A DNA stretch of 64,000 bases from Marchantia polymorpha subsp. ruderalis (lineage: Eukaryota; Streptophyta; Marchantiopsida; Marchantiales; Marchantiaceae), in assembly GCA_037833965.1 (NCBI GenBank), contig AP031352.1, positions 14,054,501 through 14,118,500 of the forward strand. The letters are read 5' to 3'. The notes under the pieces were generated by a model, which worked only from the letters and a program-made list of their open reading frames with translations, did no database searches and was not told the DNA's origin. The translations under genes and the position numbers were made by a program. Shown here one piece after another: positions 55,901 to 64,000 of this stretch (position 1 is the stretch's first letter; each line of letters starts with the position of its first letter).

Positions 55901-58000
55901 GAACCATCCTTGTCGGATCTTACTTTCTATCATTGCTTTCTAATTCTTGGTATCTGTAACTATGAGGTTTGTTATGGTTTACTTTGTTCCTTTTAGTCAA
56001 CCACCTCAAAATGTGACCCTTCATGTGTTAAAGTAAACAAACCTTGTTAGTACGAAATCTCTTGTGGATTAAAAAATTCGCCAAAAAAGGAAGACAATCT
56101 CATGTACCATAAGATATACAGATTTTAATAAAGAAAATAAAATATATATGAAGTGCCCTTGACAAAATTTCTGTATGTGCTAGCCCTATCCTACTACCTT
56201 CGTTTTATCGCTGTAGGACTAATATGTTTTCCCAACTTTTTTTCTGATTACTGGCTCTTCCTCCAAGAAACGTCGTAATCAAAGAGAAAAGCAAGTTGGA
56301 AAGAATATTGGCATGGGAGGGAAGTGATGATGTCCCATACGCCCTGCATTTTAGCAACAGCGGCTCCACTTGAGGCTTGTCGGTATCTCCAGAAAGTACT
56401 CCAATCGAAAGTACTCCAACGTCATGACGCTCACGAATCGGTACAATTCGGTGGCAGGGGTCTCCTAGTCAACGTCTCAGCCGACCCTCTTCATCTCCCT
56501 GAACTTGTACCCCTGGACAACCGAAATATCCTAGTCCCCTACTTCAAGGAGTCGATGACCATCTTCTCGGACGGATTTTGTCCTCCTTTTGGGGAGAGGA
56601 TAGTACCGTGTGTCAAAAGTGGTCTACCCATGCTTGCTCAAGCACCCTTTTAGTGCCGGTGAATCCATAATCCATATGACCCAATGGTCAGTCATAGTGT
56701 TCAGTTCAACAGGTTTTATATATTACAGAGTGTTGAATAAGCACCTGATAAAAATCTTACACTATGGGCTCTAGACCTTATAAACTGCTTCATAGAACAA
56801 TATACCTGTTGAGTACTAAATGACACCGCATTTTTCTCTTCCTGATGTGTTGTTGGTCTCTCATCACTATGGACACAGCCTAGGTATTTGTAAGCTAAAT
56901 TGAGGATATAATCAGGTCCTTTGATTCAATATATATATCCCGCCCTGAAGGTTTTAACACTGTACTTCTTGATGCGGTCTCCCCATCCAATTTGCTCTAT
57001 TAATTGCTCTTCTTTTTTAAGATCTTCCTCTTGCTTGGTGCAGTTTTTCCTAAAGTGAACACTGGTTGCTTACATTTTTGAGATTTATGTCATGACATTC
57101 TCAAATTTCTTACTAAGGGGATCTATTGTGTATAGATATTAATTTACTTCTGGTAACGAGTTCTCAATTTTGTCTTCATGTTCTAATTAATCTTCTCATA
57201 TGTTTATAAATAAAAACCTGTCGGTTCGTTTTTCGCTAAAACATAAATAAAGGGTTTTGATGTGGAGATGGAGTTTTGATAATCTACTAATCTTTGTATC
57301 CTAATATTAATCTTTCTCCTATCTTGAAACCCTCCGGTCTTCTTTATTCATGACTTAGGCTTGAAATCCATCGGGCCACACATTGGCTTGATAATTTCGC
57401 CTTGGGCCAAGATTATGATAATAAATGTAGAAGAAAATCCATATGGCTTGCATGTGGATTAGTGTGATTTACCTCTTGTGTTATTTCTGTTCTACCTAGG
57501 TGAAAATATTTTTTGAGACAATCTTAGAAAAAAACGTTCTTCGGGTTTTTTTTATCTAAGTACATGTGTATACTTCTCTAGACCAATACTCTCTTCTAAA
57601 CATATAAAGAACATTTCAAATCTCTCATATCTTTATCTTCTTACTCAGATAGATATGGTTAACATATAATTGCAATATTTGTAAACTATACAAGAAAAAT
57701 ATTCTGAAATGTTTATTTGAAATAGCCGATTTTCATTGTATGTATTTCATTCTACGATAAGACCGTAAGAATTGATATGTATGTATGTATCGAAGGTTTT
57801 GTGTATAAGACTCGTGTAAGAAAATGTAGACAATTATCTATTGAGCGAAAGCTGTCTATATACCTATAATTTAGAGAAATATGATACTTTATGTAGATAC
57901 TCAATGACATGTTGAATTGATATTGGATAGATATTATTGAATTGAATACTTTATTCTCTCCACGATTTATCTTATTGTATGTAGATGGGCCGCACTTTAT
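52911..58000. other. no recognised gene
   Basis: Short frames at 53263-53532, 53935-54228, 55298-55585 and 56324-56653 are open but have no domain I know and no splice-consistent extension that I could establish. AT content rises after about 56.7 kb. No transposon ends were found. Confidence 0.4.
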
Positions 58001-61000
58001 CAAAATTTAATACAGTTGAAGTGGAAGAACGGGAGTCCATTTGATTTGATAGCTATGGAGAATGTGGGCATTAAGTACATGTGGAATTGATTGTATCTTT
58101 GACAGAGCGACTTTTGATGGAATCAGTTAAAACGGGTAGAGCTCTTCTTAATCTGAAGAATATCACGAAGACGGCATGATGTACGAGAGAGCTCTATTAC
58201 GTCGCCTCAGACTCGCCGCCTGGTACGGTGCTACACATTGTTTATAACGTATTTAAGGAATTTTTCAGAGGAACATGGACACGGGAGGTAAGTAATTTCG
58301 AAAGTCAATCACGTCTCCTCGTCAAACCTTGTGCACTAAGAAAACACTTCAAAAAATTTGTTTTCTCGCACGTCAAATTCTCCAAAAACGCGTCAAACAT
58401 GTTCAAAATATAGAATCGAAACGTCATCCATCGAAAAAACCACAAATATAATCTCAACTCAGACCAAGTCATTGAGGAAATTGCGTCACAAATATTGTCA
58501 GGTGACAATGGAATGTTGAAATATGACGTTACCTCTTCCAACTGACCGTAGATATGGCCGAAGTGTAGAGTAAACAAGAGCATGTTGCTTTCTGGAAGTT
58601 CCAAGGGACAAATTTTGTTCTATTCTTTGCAAAAAAGACTGGATCTAATTACTGTACTATCTCCGCTTGTAGACTTCTTCATATTTTAAGTATGTACTCT
58701 CAGTGGATTCCATGATTACCTTTTTCTCTAGAACGGACTTATTGTGAATTTCAAAAGAATCCAAAACCATTAGCAGCCAGACTGATAGGGACAAATTAGA
58801 CATTTTGCTACAGATGAATTGGAAACTTACTTAATGAGGTAGAAAATTGGAACCGTATCGGTGACATCTGTACGTATAATGCATCTCAGTGGAAAGAGAA
58901 AGGACATCTTTAGTATTAGCACTCACGCCAATCAGTGAAACGATTGAAATAGAGAAACTTTCGACTCTAGTTTAGTGATGAGTTCGTCGCATACGAGTGC
59001 GTATAAAAAAGTTGGACTACCGTAGCAGTGGTAGACATCCACCGAACCCTCAGTTGCAATGAGTACAAGGACCACCTCATTGGCTCCCATCAACGCACCA
59101 AATTATTATCACTAGACATTCTAGCCATGTCAAAATAGAAAGATCTGCCTACCCTCACCAGGGATAGGCCATGTATCCCACGATAGTGTACTTCAATCGA
59201 TGGTCCAGTCCTTGATGTTCCTCACCCTCAGATAGAAAAATTGTTGTCAATCTTTAACCCGGTCACGGTTTACGAATATTTCTCGAATGCTAAACCATTC
59301 GAGACCTTTGTCCTTGTCCTCTAGGACGATGACAAACTACTCAGTAAATGTTGAAGAAATGAAGTAATTCAACACTCCTCAAGACTATTTCAACCATCTA
59401 TGATAGATGCGCTAAATTTTGCCTGCAGATCTAGATTTAGCACATTCAGTATACAATTACTCGGAGGACTACTTCAGGCTTCAAGCTTTCTAGTTTCTTA
59501 AGACCTCTACTCATTGAGCGCTTCTTCAATTTCACTACCTCTAGCGTAAAGGAAAACGCGTTACAGCCAAGACTAGAAGATCCGTTCTTTTCTGTTTCAA
59601 TAAAATAATTTGGTTGGAGATTGTATTGGGCTTCATCGAAATAGTCCAGTCAGAGAGGCCAAACCGTAGACCATATGTTCTTCTCGCTACCCTGTGATCA
59701 TGTGTGAATGAAATTGTGGTCATAACTGCATAGACCAGACTGTTATATCATACTGTACACTGAGTTCTCCTGAATTGCTGGTCCAAAGTGGCAAAAATTA
59801 GATCACACGATGTTATAGAACGTGCCAAGACATTAAGTCAGTCGCCTTCTCAAACGGAAGAAAAGCGAATACCTATACACTTTGACCATTAAAAGCAGTT
59901 CCTGAACAAGTCATGTCCCCTAACATGTAACTTGTTGCTCCTCCGATCTCTAGTCAGTCCGTGCTCATTTTCATTTTGAAGCGCCTTTTGAACGTCTTGA
60001 AGACAAATCCTGCAAAGCAAATCAAATCAAAAGAGGCCAAAAGCAGAACACAAACTCAAAGCCCCCAAATCCATAACATCAAAGCTGTCTCAGGCAAGGT
60101 ATCGAGGACGGAGATCAGACTATGTCCGATGTACTTTGGTTTCTAGCCTGCTGAGTAACCGTATGGCATTATTCGGATGAGACTGGTGTAACAGTTGAAT
60201 ACACAAGGTCTTTATCTGTAGCGTGAGTGCCATCTCCCCTCACAGATTTCTAATAATGTCGAACACGTGATTACGAGGAGACATGGAACTTTTACCGTGC
60301 TCAATGATCAGCTGGAGTGCATTTGTTTCTTTTTTATTCTCTGTTCCCACTTTCCTAGTTTAAAGTGAATGAAGATCAGTTCGATGAGTATTTCATTAGT
60401 CAAGAATTCAACCGTCACGAGAATTCATGTCTGAATCAGGAAATCTATTTCCCGTTAACCTATCTTTTTCCAGACCACCGACCAAGGCACCATGACTTGC
60501 ACATAGAACTTGCTTCAGTCCAGTCGTGGAGGCCTCGATGGAGATTATTTACATCTTTTTGCCTCGAAACTCACGGTTGTGATTAAAATCTGCATTGGAC
60601 CGACATTCCAATCACATGTAAACTCAACCGTAGCTTGTCAATACTGTATGGAACTTTGAGCTTGGTCGACTTACTCAAGAAAAGGGAAAAGTACCAAGAT
60701 CTGGTGAACAACGCCCTAGTATCCGATACTATCGATCTCATTCGACACAATCTGTTCGCCTATTCGACATCATGAGAACTTTGGCGGCCCTCCTGAGGTT
60801 AGAGTGCGCAACATAATGCAGAGACATCCTTTACCTCTCATTAGTCAATCCTAGCATGTGTATCCTGAAGCCTGCAAGATGGGTAAGAGTGACATCGCCT
60901 TACATAACCCCGTAGAAGTTTTGTGCATGTTCAAGAACAGAATTCTTTGTGACATTTTCCAGCAAGACACCCGTCGTTACTGTGCCATTCATTTTAAGTA

Positions 61001-62580
61001 CAGTACTTCAAGCCTTCACCACTTAGACAAAAACGTCTACACGAGTTTTCGTTGAAGAATCTTCCTCAAGCGGCTGAAGGTTGTTGCATGCTTGGCAATA
61101 AACCATTTGCTATAGACATTCGCCCCATTACTTACATGTGTGTTTCGCATTTCGAGGACTGATCACTTCATGTACTAAAGGTCAAGTTCGGTTGTCAACT
61201 TTTCGTTATCTCCTTGGTAGACGACCGGTCAGCTGGCACCTAGCCATTCGAATCCAGCTATACAATCATACATGAACCAAAATGTGATGCATCGTGCATC
61301 AGCTGGCCGTATGGCACAGAACCTTGGATTTCAGACTTCTTGAACAAAGAGGAAACAGAACTGTCGACCCACATACCTCTTTAACCAGGGTTGGAATAGT
61401 ACTTTGACCAACAGTGATCCCGGTCCGCGAACATAAGCCTCTCGGAGATCCCAATCCAACAACCCATCTTTTGAATGCTCTTGACACAGTCAAAACTGAA
61501 GGATCTTGTGAAAGTCCCAAGGTTAGATATCGAAGATGAAGTACGGCCCGTGCACTATCCATGCAGCGTCAGTCCGACGCAAACTCGATGGTCGTACCGC
61601 AGAAACATTACGTTGCATACGACGATGAGAGAGGAAAACTGTCCGGTTCGTGCAGAGTGGTGCACACAGAACGCGTCATTGTAACTATGGGCACCTATTC
61701 ATCTCGTAGATTTGTGGTGCCAAGGGTCATGAGTCACAAGCTGAGCCTAGACAAGGGACACCGGTCGATTTGCCGTGCCACTTTCTGTCGAGAGCATGCA
61801 TTGGTTTGCATGCCATCAAATGTTAAAAAGAACGGAGTACAAGAGCCAACGAGAGCGCAGTTCAGGCTGTGGACTCAAACCGCAACAACGTCCGAACGGT
61901 GAAAAAGTGGCGCTCTTGTGATTCTGAGGTTCGAGTGGAACGACCAGGAGATATGAACAGGCCTACAGCAGCGGCCAACGGCCCAGTAGGCCTCGTTCCA
62001 AACGTTGCAGGTAAAATACTCGTACTGCATTCAATTTGAATTAGGATTCAAATGGCTTTCGACATCGAAACTCATCATTCGTCGATAGACTCTTTTTTCA
62101 AAGAACGTGGCTCTAGCTGCACGATCGAAGACAACCCTTCGAAGAGTACAGGCACATGTACAAAGTACATGATACGATCGTTTACCTCCAGCAAGGGTAA
62201 TTGCTTCAACAATATGTCATCTAGCTTTGTATCGGAGGGATTGTTGGAGCGGAACTTCATGAAACCCATATTCGCGTCTCGATATTCAGCTCTGCATATC
62301 ATTCTCGTGAGAAATATGAGCATGCTTCAAACTACAACAATTGAGCCAGGTTGATCTAAGCAATCATTACTTCTACAGTTCAAGAAGTATTTTCAACTTA
62401 AATTGTACAGGCGAGGAGTTTAGAAAGATATTGGTCTATAATAACGATTGGTTGCAATTGAACTCGAGACCTCAAACTGAGAGTTCACTAAAGTTGCCCT
62501 TCCAAATAGGATCTTGTGATACAGAGAATCTACAACAAATCTCGTGTATAAGTTAATAATGGTACCCAAACCTCCACATA
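58001..62580. other. no recognised gene
   Basis: Mixed-composition sequence. The 113-codon frame at 61561-61902 and the 100-codon frame at 62052-62354 are unassigned. Much of it may be decayed repeat, but I cannot show family membership. Confidence 0.4.
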
Positions 62581-64000
62581 TTGTTCACTGCAAATTAGTC
62601 CATCTATTAGTGAATTATATATATAAAATATTTAAGCATAAAATCATATGAATTCATTGAAATTTCATTAATTTGTTCTATTCACTTTGAAAATATAGGA
62701 GTTACAAAAGTCATTCTTTGACAAGGTTTTTTTGAAAAAACATAATATATTATGACATCATCTAAATAAAAAAAATAATTTTTTTATCATAAAAAATTAA
62801 ACATATTTAAATATATTAATTAATGAAATTTAAAATTAAGAAAAATTCCACAGAATAACATCACAGTATTAATTTCTTTATAAGTGATCATATAATTTTT
62901 GAATAATTTAAAAAATTAATTTACTCACTGTTAATATGGCAATGATTTATCCACAATGTAATCTTTTTTCCTATTTTTTCATTGACTTTATTTCGATATT
63001 GGTTGTTTAATAATTAAATGCAATATTTTAGTATTTATATAAAATATAATTACTAAATTACAAGTCGACTCAGCGAATAGAGAAGTGTGAACAGCACTCG
63101 GCTCAGAAGAACCAGGCAACCAGGGAGAAAGCTCAACACCAAGGCGGCACTAAAGGCAAACGCAACCGTGTTCGACTCTGAATCTGGATGGATCAGGGCC
63201 CAATCTCCACCCCAGCGACAGCACCGAGCAAGTAATGTGCGCACTCCATTTAGAAGCCTCACAAGGCCAACACATTAATTGTATCTCAGCTTTTCACCTC
63301 GTTCATCGGACGGTGCTGCATTCCCTTGACGCTAAAAATCACTAGTGCCACAAGTTAGTCAGACGAGCGAGTGGCAAGCCCTTTATCGATAGCAATCGTT
63401 GCCCGGACTTTTCCTCCTCTTCCTCTTTGATCTTCTCTCTCTCTTACTCTTAAAAGTTCCACAATTCTTCAATTTTTTATCTATCAAGTAATTGTAAGAA
63501 ATAAAATTTCACGTAGTTAAATATAATTATTTTTTAATAAAAAAAATATTTACTTAGAAAAAAAATTCAAAAAAAATTATATTTTTTATTTGTAAAATAA
63601 TTTTTTTCTTCATTGCACTAATGTTAATTCTTTTCTAATAATATTTTTATTTCTAAAAATTTAGATCAACTTATGCATATAAACATTTTAAAAAAAACAT
63701 GAAAAAATCATCAAAATTAATTAAATATAAATTTTGGTTTTTTTATTTTACACTAAATATTATGTACAATAAAAATTTGAGATTTAAATAAGAAGAAATT
63801 TAAGTCAAATATATATTAAAGATTAGGGAGTGGTTAGTTATACTTAAGTTTAGGCTAATTATCCCTCACCCTAGGCTACTGCTCACTCCCATGATGCATT
63901 ACTTGTCATTCTTTACCTTTGTCCGCTAAGACTATATCACAAACATCTAGTAAACATAGGGATATCTTTGACCAATCACGTATCTCTATTCTGTCTAGTA
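62581..64000. other. AT-rich DNA with a small GC-richer island
   Basis: 62580-63060 and 63450-63830 are extremely AT-rich. The block 63065-63440 is more balanced, with short frames on both strands and no recognised product. Confidence 0.5.

Noticed and set aside
53935-56653. Candidate small genes (97, 95 and 109 codons)
   Set aside because: No recognisable domain, no conserved start context and no splice-linked partner exons. I could not distinguish them from chance ORFs.
1-64000. tRNA or rRNA genes
   Set aside because: I looked for TTCGA-type T-loops with plausible acceptor stems and for conserved rRNA blocks and found none convincing. A tRNAscan run would settle this.

Overview
The window is nuclear DNA of a land plant. 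The evidence is a spliced plant-type kinesin-8 gene with GT-AG introns, the relic of a plant UDP-glycosyltransferase, Ty1/copia retrotransposons with an initiator-Met-tRNA-type primer site, a LINE, a hAT-type MITE and long AT-rich intergenic DNA. I lean towards a bryophyte, possibly a liverwort, because the coiled-coil protein of the two elements described below resembles repeated hypothetical proteins I associate from memory with Marchantia. That is unverified and the species call is weak.

Layout. 0-4.1 kb: eroded gene fragments, chiefly a UGT pseudogene (1839-3134) cut off by a small palindromic element (3135-3231), and a short minus-strand ORF fragment. 4.1-13 kb: AT-rich DNA with diverged repeats and an 887-bp hAT-like MITE (8388-9274) with 8-bp target duplications. 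13.06-18.1 kb: a LINE with intact ORF1 and ORF2, 165-bp tandem monomers in its 5' region and an (ATTTACC)n tail. 19547-24929 (E1) and 33762-36978 (E2): two copies of an element with TG...CA ends and perfect 5-bp target duplications that carries a long coiled-coil ORF. 26213-31227: a complete but decayed copia element with 148/149-bp LTRs. It sits inside a 164-codon ORF whose frame is restored exactly if the element and one target duplication are removed. About 33.0-39.5 kb: a minus-strand, 5'-truncated copia element split by E2. 43476-50761 (minus): an apparently intact 16-exon kinesin-8 gene predicted to encode 1027 residues, with a GC-rich, low-complexity tract about 1-2 kb upstream. 53-64 kb: no gene I can recognise.

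How the parts relate. The only clearly functional host gene is the kinesin-8, a microtubule motor. Most of the rest is a nested transposon landscape. Several elements have lost their frames through changes that look like C-to-T or G-to-A at CAG, CGA or TGG codons, as expected from deamination of methylated cytosines. The LINE has no such lesions and looks the youngest.

The best candidate for something undescribed is the E1/E2 family. It has 5-bp target duplications, TG/CA ends, one coiled-coil protein, a TATA box followed by a hairpin with a compensatory base-pair change, and massive growth of two different short GC-rich palindromes in the two copies. I cannot see polymerase or integrase genes in it, nor a second LTR. 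It may be a solo LTR with a coding U3 or a non-autonomous transposon.
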